64,000 bases of DNA, taken from assembly GCF_003952505.1 (NCBI RefSeq), contig NZ_CP034450.1, positions 4,216,001 through 4,280,000 of the forward strand, in the 5' to 3' direction. This DNA is from Mesorhizobium sp. M4B.F.Ca.ET.058.02.1.1. GTDB taxonomy: Bacteria > Pseudomonadota > Alphaproteobacteria > Rhizobiales > Rhizobiaceae. A program made the translations under genes and the position numbers. The notes beneath the pieces were generated by a model, which saw only the letters and a list, made by a program, of their open reading frames with translations, was not told the DNA's origin and searched no databases. Shown one piece after another: positions 32,615 through 43,314 of this stretch (positions are counted from its first letter, which is position 1; the number at the start of each line of letters is the position of its first letter).

Positions 32615-35163
32615 TGCCCCTGTCGCGGACGTTGAAGCTCGCGGTCCGCTTCTCGCTGCGCGAGATGCGCGGAGGCCTGTCCGGCTTCCTCATCTTCCTC
32701 GCCTGCATCGCGCTCGGCGTCGCCGCTATCGGCGGCGTCAATTCGGTGGCGCAGGCGATCACCGCTGGGGTCGCCAACCAGGGCCAGACGCTGCTTGGCG
32801 GTGACCTGCGCTTTCAACTCAACCAGCGCGGCACGACGCCGGCCGAGCGCGGCTTCCTTGATCGGCTGGGAACGATTTCGCACAGCGCCAGCATGCGCTC
32901 GATGGCGCGGCTGGAGGACGGCTCGGACCAGGCGCTGGTCGAGGCCAAGGCGGTCGACGAGGCCTATCCGCTCTACGGGGCGCTGGCGACCGAGCCGGCG
33001 CTGCCGCGCGAGGCGCTGTTCGCCGAGAGGTCCGGCGTCTTCGGCGCCGCGGCACCCGAGCTTTTGTTCGACCGGCTGAACCTCAAGCTTGGCGACCGGG
33101 TGAAGCTTGGCGCTGCGACGTTCGAGCTGCGCGCGCGGCTGGTGGGCGAACCGGATGCGGTGTCCGACGGGTTCGGCTTTGCGCCGCGGCTGCTGGTATC
33201 GACCGAAGGCCTTGCCGCCTCAGGCCTGGTCCAGCCGGGCAGCCTGGTCGAGAACGCCTACAAAATCCGCTTGCCCGCCGGCGCCAGCGAGACCGACCTC
33301 AAGGCGATCCAGGACCAGGCGGCAAAGACGTTTCCGGAGGCTGGCTGGTCGATCCGCACGCGCAGCAACGCGGCACCGGCGCTCTCCTCCAATATCGAGC
33401 GCTTCTCGCAATTTTTGACGCTGGTCGGGCTGACGGCGCTGGTGGTCGGCGGCGTCGGCGTGGCGAACGCCGTGCGCGCCTATCTCGACGGCAAGCGCGG
33501 CGTCATCGCCACCTTCAAGAGCCTCGGCGCTTCGGGTGGCTTCGTCTTCACCGTCTATCTGGTGCAGATCCTGCTGATCGCCGGCCTCGGCATCGTCGCC
33601 GGGCTGATCCTCGGCGCCGCTATGCCGTTCGCGGCGAGCGCAGCCCTGCAGTCGGTCATCCCGGTGCCGGCGGAAGGCGGCTTCTACCCCGGCGCGCTTG
33701 CCATGGCGGCGCTGTTCGGCCTGCTGGTGACACTGGCCTTCGCGCTGCTGCCACTGGGGCGCGCCCGCGACGTGCCGGCAACGGCGCTGTTTCGCGAGAT
33801 GGGTTTTGAGAGCCGCGGTTTTCCGCGCCTGCCTTATGTGGCAGCGGCAGTCGGCATCGCGCTCGTCCTGGCGGCGCTGGCCATCCTGTTTTCCGGCGAC
33901 CGCCGCATCGCCTCGATCTTCGTCGGCGCCACGGTCTTTGCCTTCCTTGTACTGCGCCTGGTCGGCGCGCTGGTGCAGTGGGCGGCCAGCAGGAGCCCGC
34001 GTGTCCGTTCCGTCGCGCTCAGGCTGGCGCTGGGCAACATCCACCGGCCGGGCGCCCTGACGCCGTCCGTGGTGCTGTCGCTCGGCCTCGGGCTGACGCT
34101 TTTGGTGACACTGGCGCTGATCGACGGCAATCTGAGGCGCCAGATCTCCGGCAGCCTGCCGGAACGGGCGCCGAATTTCTTCTTCGTCGATATCCAGAGC
34201 AGCGATGTCGATGCGTTCTCGGCGCTGATCGGCAAGGAGGCTCCGCGGGGGACGCTGGCCAAGGTGCCGATGCTGCGCGGGCGGGTGATGGCACTGAACG
34301 GCGTCGACGTCGGCAAGGTGAGCGTGCCGGCGGAGGGCGCGTGGGTGCTGCGCGGCGACCGCGGCCTGACCTATGATGCGAAGATGCCTGCCAACGCGAC
34401 GCTGACGCAAGGAACCTGGTGGCCGGAGGACTATGCCGGCGAGCCGCTGGTGTCGTTCTCGGCCGAGGAGGGACGGCAGATCGGGCTGAAGCTCGGCGAC
34501 ACCGTCACCGTCAATGTGCTGGGACGCAACGTGACGGCCAGGATCGCCAATTTCCGCCAGGTCGAATGGGAGACGATGGGCATCAACTTCGTCATGGTGT
34601 TTTCGCCCAACACCTTCGCCGGCGCGCCGCATGGCTGGCTGGCGACGCTGACCGACAAGGACGCCACCATCGCCGACGATGCCCGGCTGCTCAACGCGGT
34701 GACGCGTGCGTTCCCTTCGGTGACGACGGTCCGGGTCAAGGACGCGCTCGATATCGTCAACCGGCTGGTGGGCCAGCTCGGCACGGCGATCCGCGCCGCC
34801 GCCGGCGTGGCGCTGATCGCTTCTGTGCTGGTGCTTGCCGGCGCGCTCGCCGCCGGCAACCGGGCGCGCATCCATGACGCGGTGGTGCTGAAGACGCTGG
34901 GTGCGACGCGCAGGACGCTGATCACAGCCTTCTCGCTGGAGTATGTGCTGATCGGCCTTGCCACCGCGGTCTTCGCGCTGGCGGCTGGCGGAGTGGCGGC
35001 CTGGTTCGTGGTCGCGCATATCATGACGCTGCCATCGCATTTCATGCCGGAAGTGGCGGTGGCGACGATCCTGTTTGCGCTGCTCGTCACGGTCGGCATC
35101 GGCCTTGCCGGAACCTGGCGGGTGCTTGGCCACAAGGCGGCGCCGGTGCTGCGCAATCTCTGA
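32614..35163 (+). CDS. ABC transporter permease, FtsX/YbbP-like
   Basis: 849 residues with the type VII (mechanotransmission) ABC layout: N-terminal helix 'LSGFLIFLACIALGVAAIGG', a large periplasmic domain, two groups of FtsX-type helices ('FLTLVGLTALVVGGVGVANA', 'ILLIAGLGIVAGLILGAAMP' and the C-terminal 'AAAGVALIASVLVLAGALAA', 'LIGLATAVFALAAGGVAAWF'), and a second periplasmic domain between. This is the YbbP architecture. With the ATPase, and next to a TesA-like esterase, it may extract lipophilic molecules from the inner membrane for the esterase; this is inference from conserved neighbourhood. Confidence 0.93.
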   Translation: MPLSRTLKLAVRFSLREMRGGLSGFLIFLACIALGVAAIGGVNSVAQAITAGVANQGQTLLGGDLRFQLNQRGTTPAERGFLDRLGTISHSASMRSMARLEDGSDQALVEAKAVDEAYPLYGALATEPALPREALFAERSGVFGAAAPELLFDRLNLKLGDRVKLGAATFELRARLVGEPDAVSDGFGFAPRLLVSTEGLAASGLVQPGSLVENAYKIRLPAGASETDLKAIQDQAAKTFPEAGWSIRTRSNAAPALSSNIERFSQFLTLVGLTALVVGGVGVANAVRAYLDGKRGVIATFKSLGASGGFVFTVYLVQILLIAGLGIVAGLILGAAMPFAASAALQSVIPVPAEGGFYPGALAMAALFGLLVTLAFALLPLGRARDVPATALFREMGFESRGFPRLPYVAAAVGIALVLAALAILFSGDRRIASIFVGATVFAFLVLRLVGALVQWAASRSPRVRSVALRLALGNIHRPGALTPSVVLSLGLGLTLLVTLALIDGNLRRQISGSLPERAPNFFFVDIQSSDVDAFSALIGKEAPRGTLAKVPMLRGRVMALNGVDVGKVSVPAEGAWVLRGDRGLTYDAKMPANATLTQGTWWPEDYAGEPLVSFSAEEGRQIGLKLGDTVTVNVLGRNVTARIANFRQVEWETMGINFVMVFSPNTFAGAPHGWLATLTDKDATIADDARLLNAVTRAFPSVTTVRVKDALDIVNRLVGQLGTAIRAAAGVALIASVLVLAGALAAGNRARIHDAVVLKTLGATRRTLITAFSLEYVLIGLATAVFALAAGGVAAWFVVAHIMTLPSHFMPEVAVATILFALLVTVGIGLAGTWRVLGHKAAPVLRNL

Positions 35164-35299
35164 TTTGCCGCGCTGACACCGCCCGACTCGGATTAAATCT
35201 TGGTAAGAATGACCGCATAAAGGCCGGCAAAGCAGCTTTTTGCCCTCTCACGAACCGTTACAGCCGGTTACGGTCTTGTCCTTGACGCGAAGAACCATC

Positions 35300-35350
35300 A
35301 TATTCCGCGCAGGCATGCTGGAGCCCCTGCCAGCGGCGCCTGGGCCCGAA
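35300..35350 (+). promoter_or_regulatory. ybhL-type RNA leader
   Basis: A two-part stem lies about 50 bases before the Bax-inhibitor-1 gene: CAGGC (35310-35314) / GCCTG (35338-35342) and GCTGG (35317-35321) / CCAGC (35330-35334) with an 8-base loop. A conserved structured leader called the ybhL motif is known upstream of this gene family in alphaproteobacteria; position and shape fit. I match it by context and structure, not by a covariance search. Confidence 0.6.
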
Positions 35351-35393
35351 ATGGCCTGACACCGGACGGGGCAGAAGCAACAGAGGAATTCCA

Positions 35394-36173
35394 ATGGCTG
35401 ATCCCATTCGCAACTACCAGACGCGCGCCGTGCCCGGCGCCCGTGTCGATGCCGACATCGACCAGGGCCTGCGCGCCTATATGATCAAGGTCTACAATCT
35501 GATGGGGCTTGGCCTGCTCATCACAGGCCTTGCCGCTATCGGCACGATCATGCTGGCCACCACCACGGACCCGGCCTCGGCGGTCGCCACGCTGCCGAGC
35601 GGCGAGATGCTGACCTCGTTCGGCTATGCCATCTTCGGCTCGCCGCTGCGCTGGCTGGTCATTCTCGCCCCGCTCGCCGCCGTGCTGTTCCTGTCGTTCC
35701 GCGTCCAGTCGATGAGCGTTTCGGCGGCGCAGACCACGTTCTGGGTCTATGCCGGTCTCGTCGGCCTGTCGCTGTCGTCGATCTTTTTGGTCTACACGAC
35801 GGCCAGCATCTCGCAGACCTTCTTCGCCACGGCCGCCGCCTTCGGCGCGCTGTCGCTCTATGGCTATACGACCAAGCGCGACCTGACCGCAGTCGGCTCG
35901 TTCCTGATCATGGGGCTGTTCGGCCTGATCGTCGCCATGGTGATCAATATCTTCCTGCAGTCCTCGGCGCTGTCGTTCGCGGTTTCGGCGATCGGCGTGC
36001 TGATCTTCGCCGGCCTGACCGCCTATGACACGCAGAAGATCAAGGAGATGTATTTCGAGGGCGACGCCACCGACGTCGCCGGCCGCAAGGCCATCATGGG
36101 CGCGCTGACGCTTTATCTCGACTTCATCAACCTGTTCATGTTCCTGTTGCAGTTCATGGGCGACCGCCGCTGA
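35394..36173 (+). CDS. Bax inhibitor-1 / YbhL family membrane protein
   Basis: 259 residues with seven hydrophobic helices. Typical BI-1 features are 'GLRAYMIKVYNLMGLGLLIT' at the start, 'FGSPLRWLVILAPLAAVLFL', 'FFATAAAFGALSLYGYTTKR' followed by 'DLTAVGSFLIMGLFGLIVAM', and the conserved Asp region 'FAGLTAYDTQKIKEMYFEGD' near residue 215, ending 'LTLYLDFINLFMFLLQFMGD'. Bacterial members are pH-sensitive calcium leak channels in known structures. GAGGAATTCC precedes the ATG; a strong terminator follows. Confidence 0.95.
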   Translation: MADPIRNYQTRAVPGARVDADIDQGLRAYMIKVYNLMGLGLLITGLAAIGTIMLATTTDPASAVATLPSGEMLTSFGYAIFGSPLRWLVILAPLAAVLFLSFRVQSMSVSAAQTTFWVYAGLVGLSLSSIFLVYTTASISQTFFATAAAFGALSLYGYTTKRDLTAVGSFLIMGLFGLIVAMVINIFLQSSALSFAVSAIGVLIFAGLTAYDTQKIKEMYFEGDATDVAGRKAIMGALTLYLDFINLFMFLLQFMGDRR

Positions 36174-36200
36174 TCGGCACTGGACCACTGAGTTCACGAA

Positions 36201-36230
36201 GGGCGGCCCAACGGCCGCCCTTTTCTTTTG
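36201..36230 (+). terminator. intrinsic terminator
   Basis: Stem gggcggcc (36201-36208) / ggccgccc (36213-36220) with loop CAAC, then TTTTCTTTT. Ends the Bax-inhibitor-1 transcript. Confidence 0.92.
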
Positions 36231-36258
36231 TCCGAGCCTTTGCTGTTATGGGAGGCAG

Positions 36259-36282
36259 ATGAACAGTTTGCATAAATTATGA
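36259..36282 (+). CDS. possible 7-codon leader peptide before the acetyltransferase
   Basis: ATG at 36259, three bases after a strong GGGAGG, encodes MNSLHKL and stops at TGA 36280-36282. The stop overlaps the acetyltransferase ATG (ATGA). The downstream gene has no ribosome site of its own, so it may depend on translation of this leader. Short and unproven. Confidence 0.35.
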   Translation: MNSLHKL

Positions 36283-36857
36283 GCAGCATCGCGATCAGAG
36301 CCGCAACGACGGCAAACCTCAACCGAATCACGGAAATTTACGCCGATGCAGTGACGCATGGCACCGCAAGCTATGAGCTGGAGCCGCCCAGCCGCGCCGA
36401 GATGGGCAGCCGATTCGACAGCCTGGCGGCGGGCGGCTTCCCCTATCTGGTGGCTGAAAGGGATGGCGTCGTGCTCGGCTATGCCTATGCCGGCCCGTTC
36501 CGGCCACGCCCTGCCTATCGTTTCGTTGTCGAGGATTCGGTCTATGTCGCGCCCGAGGCCAAGGGCCAGGGTGTCGGGCGTCTGCTGATGCAAGGGCTGA
36601 TCGAGGCGGCCGAGGCGGCGGGCTTTCGTCAGATCATCGCCGTCATCGGCGACGGCCACGCCGACAGTGCCTCCGTGCGGCTGCACGAGAAGCTCGGCTT
36701 CCGCCATTCCGGCCGCCTCGAGGGCTCCGGCTACAAGCACGGACGCTGGCTGGACACGGTGTTCATGCAACTGTCGCTGAATGGCGGGGCAGGACTTTCG
36801 CCGGATCCGGATTCGTGGCCGGAGCGGAGGTTCCGTGATGGACTAAGGGGGAAATGA
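36279..36857 (+). CDS. GNAT acetyltransferase, phosphinothricin acetyltransferase-like
   Basis: 192 residues. GNAT blocks: 'ITEIYADAVTHGTASYELEP' (the N-terminal motif of the Pat/Bar group), 'YAGPFRPRPAYRFVVEDSVY', acetyl-CoA site 'APEAKGQGVGRLLMQGLIEA' (Q/RxxGxG/A near 105) and 'LHEKLGFRHSGRLEGSGYKH' with 'WLDTVFMQL'. Known relatives acetylate phosphinothricin, methionine sulfoximine or similar amino acids. The last residues (WPERRFRDGLRGK) run into a repeat element. No ribosome site directly precedes the ATG; see the leader peptide entry. Confidence 0.92.
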   Translation: MSSIAIRAATTANLNRITEIYADAVTHGTASYELEPPSRAEMGSRFDSLAAGGFPYLVAERDGVVLGYAYAGPFRPRPAYRFVVEDSVYVAPEAKGQGVGRLLMQGLIEAAEAAGFRQIIAVIGDGHADSASVRLHEKLGFRHSGRLEGSGYKHGRWLDTVFMQLSLNGGAGLSPDPDSWPERRFRDGLRGK

Positions 36858-37015
36858 GGAACCGGGGAATTGGAGAACTGAAGAACAAAAGGAAGACGGC
36901 GGTTACATCAGGCCCTGAGTGCCTTCTTCCCTAATTCCTCAATTCCTCAATTCTTCAGTTCCTCATTTCTCCAGTTCTCCAGTTCTCCAGTTCTCCAGTT
37001 CCTCTTCGACTTCCC
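36856..37015. repeat. iterated-unit hairpin element 1
   Basis: The left arm (36856-36886) iterates GAGGAAC/GGAGAACT-type octamers; the right arm (36930-37003) iterates the complement (AATTCCTC, AGTTCTCC x4). The arms can pair into a long imperfect stem. It begins at the stop codon of the acetyltransferase gene and reaches the stop of the convergent DUF2794 gene. Elements of the same design but different unit sequence lie at 39413 and 63540. Confidence 0.8.
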
Positions 37016-37018
37016 AGC

Positions 37019-37408
37019 TCAGGCCTCGATAACCTTCAGCTTGGGATCGAAGACGCCGAGCACGCGGCCGAGCTCCTGGCCGCGCTTCAGGATACGGCCG
37101 CCGGCGGCGATGACAGAGAATGCGCCCTGGCGGCGCGCCAGCTTCGGGTCCTTGACGATCTGGAACAGCGGCACCTCGCTGGCGCGGCGGAAGACGGAAA
37201 AGACGGCCCGGTCGGAGAGATGGTCAATGGCATAGTCGCGCCATTCATTGGCGGCGACCATGCGTCCGTAGAGCCTGAGGATCTGGTCGAGTTCTCGCCG
37301 GTCGAAGCGCACCGGCTGGTCGAGGCGCTCGCGTCGGGCCTCATGCAGCGGGATCAATATTGCGGATGCGTCCCCATCCTCCGTCCCACTGCCACCGCGA
37401 TCGGTCAT
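37019..37408 (-). CDS. DUF2794 family protein
   Basis: 129 residues matching the small alphaproteobacterial DUF2794 family: 'VRFDRRELDQILRLYGRMVA', 'WRDYAIDHLSDRAVFSVFRR', 'PLFQIVKDPKLARRQGAFSV' and a final 'GRILKRGQELGRVLGVFDPK'. The protein is soluble and of unknown function. The first 25 residues are low-complexity Gly/Asp and the start (ATG at 37408) could be slightly further in. Convergent with the acetyltransferase gene through the iterated hairpin element. Confidence 0.85.
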   Translation of the reverse strand: MTDRGGSGTEDGDASAILIPLHEARRERLDQPVRFDRRELDQILRLYGRMVAANEWRDYAIDHLSDRAVFSVFRRASEVPLFQIVKDPKLARRQGAFSVIAAGGRILKRGQELGRVLGVFDPKLKVIEA

Positions 37409-37559
37409 GCCTCGATCCTTCGAATGAATCTTCGCCCTCAGAAGTTGGCCCGTTCGCCGTGGAATTGCAAGACCCGGCTAAGCATGCCGGAGCCGCGCTG
37501 TTTCCGGAACGTCCAGTCACGTTTGCGAACCGCGTGTTGGAATTGGTGATGCTCTGACA

Positions 37560-37780
37560 CATTGTCGCCACAATTTATCCGCGCTCATGCCCCAATGTCC
37601 GACGAGTTTACCGGCGTTGCCTGAGACGGTTCGGTCCGGCACCGGCTCGTAAACCCCAAGCCCCCGCCCACGGGTCTGCGTCGGATCGAACCAACCTCGG
37701 TTTTCCGTTGGAAAATCGGGTGCGACGATCCCAAAACCTAAATGACCGGCGTCAGAAGCAAGCTGACGCCGGTTTTTTAT
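37560..37780 (+). ncRNA. candidate small RNA with strong terminator
   Basis: A 388-base space between two minus-strand genes holds a plus-strand intrinsic terminator (ACCGGCGTCAG 37745-37755 / CTGACGCCGGT 37763-37773, then TTTTTT) with no plus-strand gene to end. Just upstream is a further foldable segment: GGATCG ... CGATCC enclosing TCGGTTTTCC-GTT-GGAAAATCGG, and before that GTTTAC ... GTAAAC. No protein frame on the plus strand is convincing. The 5' end and promoter are not resolved; the terminator might instead serve the minus-strand DUF1223 gene. Confidence 0.45.
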
Positions 37781-37796
37781 TGCTCGAAGGCTGGGG

Positions 37797-38570
37797 TCAA
37801 AGGCGGTCGGGCTTGCGAATAAACGCAGCGCCGAGGATCGGGCCGGGCATGCCATCCTTACCGACCGACTGCAGCAGCACCGCGCAGCCGGCCTTCTTGG
37901 AAATCTCGGTCATCGGCAATTCGTAGCGCTGCGCCTTGCCGTGCCACATGCCGGCGATCTGGATGTCGGAGACAGCGTTCCAATAGGTCAGGCGACGCCC
38001 GCTGTTCTCGCCCTGGCCGATCTTGATCGTTTGCGGCGGTTCGAAATAGACGATCACCACATGGGCGTCGTTCGGGCCGTTGCCGGCGTCGCCGGCATCG
38101 ATCATGACGCGGTCGCTGGTGTGGCTGACCGTCACGCCGACGCGCATGCCCTCGCCGGTTCGGTCGAGGCGCACCAGCGTGCCGTCGACTTCCTTGCGGC
38201 TGGCGCCGTTGACGTGGCTGCGGCCGTTGATCACGGCTTGCGGCGTGTAGACAGAGCGGCTGCCGAAGGCACGCATATAGTCATACTGCCGGTCGGTGTT
38301 TTCCTTGTTGCTCAGCGTGTCCTGCCAGCCGAGATAGTCCCAGTAGTTGACGTGATAGGCGAGCGCGACGATGTCCTGCTTGCCGGCAAGCTCGGCAAAG
38401 AACTCATCGGCCGGCGGGCAGGAGCTGCAGCCCTGGCTGGTGAAAAGCTCGACCACGCCTAGCGGTTTGTCGGCCTGGGGCTTTTCGAGCTCGCCTGCCA
38501 GCGCCGTGCCGGCACATGCCGACAGCGCCAGCGCGAGTGCCGCGAGCCGCGAGGGTTTTGCAAATGCCAT
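37797..38570 (-). CDS. DUF1223 family exported thioredoxin-like protein
   Basis: 257 residues. Signal peptide 'FAKPSRLAALALALSACAGT', then the DUF1223 start 'GVVELFTSQGCSSCPPADEF' (CxxC of thioredoxin-like fold, residues about 49-52), 'VALAYHVNYWDYLGWQDTLS', 'YTPQAVINGRSHVNGASRKE' and 'VIVYFEPPQTIKIGQGENSG', ending with 'GCAVLLQSVGKDGMPGPILG'. The family is exported and probably redox-active, with no assigned partner. ATG at 38570 chosen because the signal peptide begins there. Confidence 0.9.
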   Translation of the reverse strand: MAFAKPSRLAALALALSACAGTALAGELEKPQADKPLGVVELFTSQGCSSCPPADEFFAELAGKQDIVALAYHVNYWDYLGWQDTLSNKENTDRQYDYMRAFGSRSVYTPQAVINGRSHVNGASRKEVDGTLVRLDRTGEGMRVGVTVSHTSDRVMIDAGDAGNGPNDAHVVIVYFEPPQTIKIGQGENSGRRLTYWNAVSDIQIAGMWHGKAQRYELPMTEISKKAGCAVLLQSVGKDGMPGPILGAAFIRKPDRL

Positions 38571-38755
38571 GGCCGTTCCGATTCCCGCCGGTGACGCCGG
38601 CCTTGTTCTGATTGCCAAAATATGTGGCAGAAGCGCCGGTCAACGGGAAGTCACGTTGCGGTGAAATTTTCACCGTTGCAAGCACGCGCAGGGCCGCAAT
38701 AGGAAGGATGCCTGCACTTCACGCCGCGGTTCGATTCGGAGGGCGCATCATCGTC

Positions 38756-39484
38756 ATGTGGCAGACTCTCTTGGCGCCCGTCGACCTTTACTGCGAGCGG
38801 ACCGGGCCGGAACTTTGGGCCGAGCCGGCCAATGCTTTGACCAATCTTGCCTTTATTGCCGCTGGATTGTGGGGCGTGCGGGAAGTGCGGCGGCATGGGA
38901 CCGGAACGTTCGCCGCGATTCTGGCCTGGTGGGTGGTGGCGATCGGGATCGGCTCGACGCTGTTCCACACCTTCGCCGTCAAGTTCACGATCTGGGCCGA
39001 CGTGCTGCCCATCGCCGGCTTCACGCTGGCTTTCACGCTGTTCAACCTGCGCCGGTTTCTCGGTCTGGAGTGGGGCAAGGCGATCGCCGCCTTCGTCGTC
39101 TTCTATGCCGCCGCCGGCCTGTTGACCTATGCGGTGCCGGACTGGCTGCGGCAGGCCTCGAACGGCACGACCGGCTACCTGCCGCCGTTCCTGGCGCTTG
39201 CCGTCTTTGGCGTATGGACGGCGGCCAGCGGCAGCGGCGCCGGCCGCTATATCCTGGTGGCTTCGGCGATCTTCGTCGTCTCGGTCGGCTGCCGGATGGC
39301 TGATCCACTGGTTTGCGCCAGCTTTCCGCTAGGCACGCATTTCCTGTGGCACATCCTCAACGGGCTGATGTTGGGCGTGCTGCTGGCGGCGGTGGCGCGT
39401 CAGGGCGCCCCGAAGGGCAGGGGAATAGGGGAGTGCGGCAGCAAGGAAGCAGGGAATAGGGTGAAGCTGGGGCAAACGGCCTAA
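38756..39484 (+). CDS. ceramidase-domain membrane protein
   Basis: 242 residues, seven hydrophobic segments. The alkaline-ceramidase-like (CREST) features are 'CERTGPELWAEPANALTNLA' (conserved E and N), 'GIGSTLFHTFAVKFTIWADV' (SxxxH, then D) and a late 'LGTHFLWHILNGLMLGVLLA' with HxxxH. Bacterial members may hydrolyse an amide lipid; the substrate is unproven. ATG at 38756, GGAGGG 12 bases upstream. The last 20 or so residues (KGRGIGECGSKEAGNRVKLG) are translated repeat DNA, so the ancestral stop was probably earlier. Confidence 0.88.
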   Translation: MWQTLLAPVDLYCERTGPELWAEPANALTNLAFIAAGLWGVREVRRHGTGTFAAILAWWVVAIGIGSTLFHTFAVKFTIWADVLPIAGFTLAFTLFNLRRFLGLEWGKAIAAFVVFYAAAGLLTYAVPDWLRQASNGTTGYLPPFLALAVFGVWTAASGSGAGRYILVASAIFVVSVGCRMADPLVCASFPLGTHFLWHILNGLMLGVLLAAVARQGAPKGRGIGECGSKEAGNRVKLGQTA

Positions 39485-39520
39485 CCTTCTGCCCTATTCC
39501 CCTACTCCCGTACTGCCTTT
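39413..39520. repeat. iterated-unit hairpin element 2
   Basis: Left arm (39415-39465) iterates GGGGAATAGGGGAGTGCGG-like units; right arm (39486-39520) carries the complement (GCCCTATTCCCCTACTCCCG TACTGCC). It spans the last codons of the ceramidase-like gene and ends 3 bases before the stop of convergent acnA, so it may terminate both transcripts. Confidence 0.8.
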
Positions 39521-39522
39521 CA

Positions 39523-42213
<2,691 letters not shown>

Positions 42214-42494
42214 GTGCGATCCGTCCTTGTCTGTTCAGCCTGAAAGGGAACGGACGCCGATGGCATGCAATCACGCGCAAAGGTGCGGGTACGGCCATTT
42301 CCGCTGTCCGCTCCCAAGCAACCCGAGCCGTTCAAGGCGGCGCGTGCGCTGGTTCGGCGCCAATTCTGTTCCCGCGCCGACCGCTGGCACGGATGATCCG
42401 CATATAGAGAATTTCCTGGAATAGTTCTAGACAGTCGAAAGGCAAATTTGTGCGATGCGGCGACGGCCGCGAAACGGTGCTTTCGGAACGGGCA

Positions 42495-43105
42495 ATGATG
42501 CGGCTGATCGCCGAAAATCTGGGCGGCGAGCGCGGCGGCGAGACGGTCTTTTCCGGCATCGGCTTTGCGCTCGAGAAGGGCGAGGCACTTGTCGTCACCG
42601 GCCCGAACGGCGCCGGCAAGTCGACGCTGCTGAGGGTCATCGCCGGACTGCTGCGGACTGCTGAAGGGCAGGTCCGGGTCGAAGGCGGTGGCGAGGCCTT
42701 CCCCACGGTCGCCTCGGCCTGCCACTATCTCGGTCATCTAAACGCGATGAAGACGGCATTGAGCGTGGCGGAGAATCTGCGCTTCTGGCGCGACTTTTCC
42801 GGTGAGCCGGCGTTTAGCGTGGACGAGGCGCTGGCGACCGTCGGGCTCGGCGGCATCGGCCATCTGCCGTTTGGCTATTTGTCGACCGGGCAAAGGCGGC
42901 GCGCCTCGATCGCAAAACTCCTGGTCAGCCACCGGCCGATCTGGCTGCTCGACGAGCCGACGGCGGGGTTGGACAAGGCGTCGGAGGAGAGGTTTGGCGG
43001 ACTGATGCGGGTGCATCTTGCGGATGGGGGATCATCGTGGCGGCGACGCATCTGCCGCTTGGGCTGGAAGGGGCGCGCGAGCTGCAAATGAGGGTGGCCG
43101 GTTGA
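42495..43105 (+). pseudogene. ccmA: heme exporter ATPase CcmA, frameshifted near its end
   Basis: ATPase of the CcmABCD system that drives release of heme-loaded CcmE in cytochrome c maturation. Walker A 'ALVVTGPNGAGKSTLLRVIA', signature 'GYLSTGQRRRASIAKLLVSH' and Walker B 'IWLLDEPTAGLDKASEERFG' are intact. At 43023-43027 (GATGGGGGATC) one G appears missing: with six Gs the reading continues 'IIVAATHLPLGLEGARELQM..RVAG' to a stop at 43103-43105, the normal CcmA end with the switch histidine. As written the frame ends at 43091 with an unrelated tail. Could be real, a sequencing error, or slippage. Start 42495 or 42498. Confidence 0.85.
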
Positions 43106-43120
43106 TGTCGGTGCTCTACG

Positions 43121-43290
43121 GCGCCCCCCTCTGGCCTGCCGGCCATCTCCCCCACTTGGGGGAGACTGGCAGCTCCGGCGCCCCGCTCATCTTTTCAATG
43201 TTGGTGATTGGCGAAATCGCCGGCGACGTCTGATCTCCCCCTCGTGGGGAAGATGGCCGGCAGGCCAGAGGGGGGCGCGAAGGAACGCAC
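43121..43290. repeat. palindromic intergenic repeat, type A copy 2
   Basis: Same element as 1981-2150: GCGCCCCCCTCTGGCCTGCC, a CATCTCCCCCAC hairpin, the core GGTGATTGGCGAAA, GATCTCCCCC, then GGCCAGAGGGGGGCGC and GCGAAGGAACGC. It fills the space between ccmA and ccmB, which are normally adjacent, and could weaken co-expression of the two. Confidence 0.85.
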
Positions 43291-43314
43291 ACCTAACCAG
43301 GGGACCGCACCATA

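Noticed and set aside
33220..35133. 637-codon open frame on the minus strand antisense to the ABC permease
   Set aside because: Composition is that of a shadow frame (His/Arg/Gln-rich), no motif or ribosome site, and the plus strand encodes a clear FtsX-like permease.
36920..37010. AGTTCTCC repeats considered as a phase-variable microsatellite or CRISPR
   Set aside because: They lie after a stop codon, vary between units, and pair with a complementary arm, so a hairpin element fits better.
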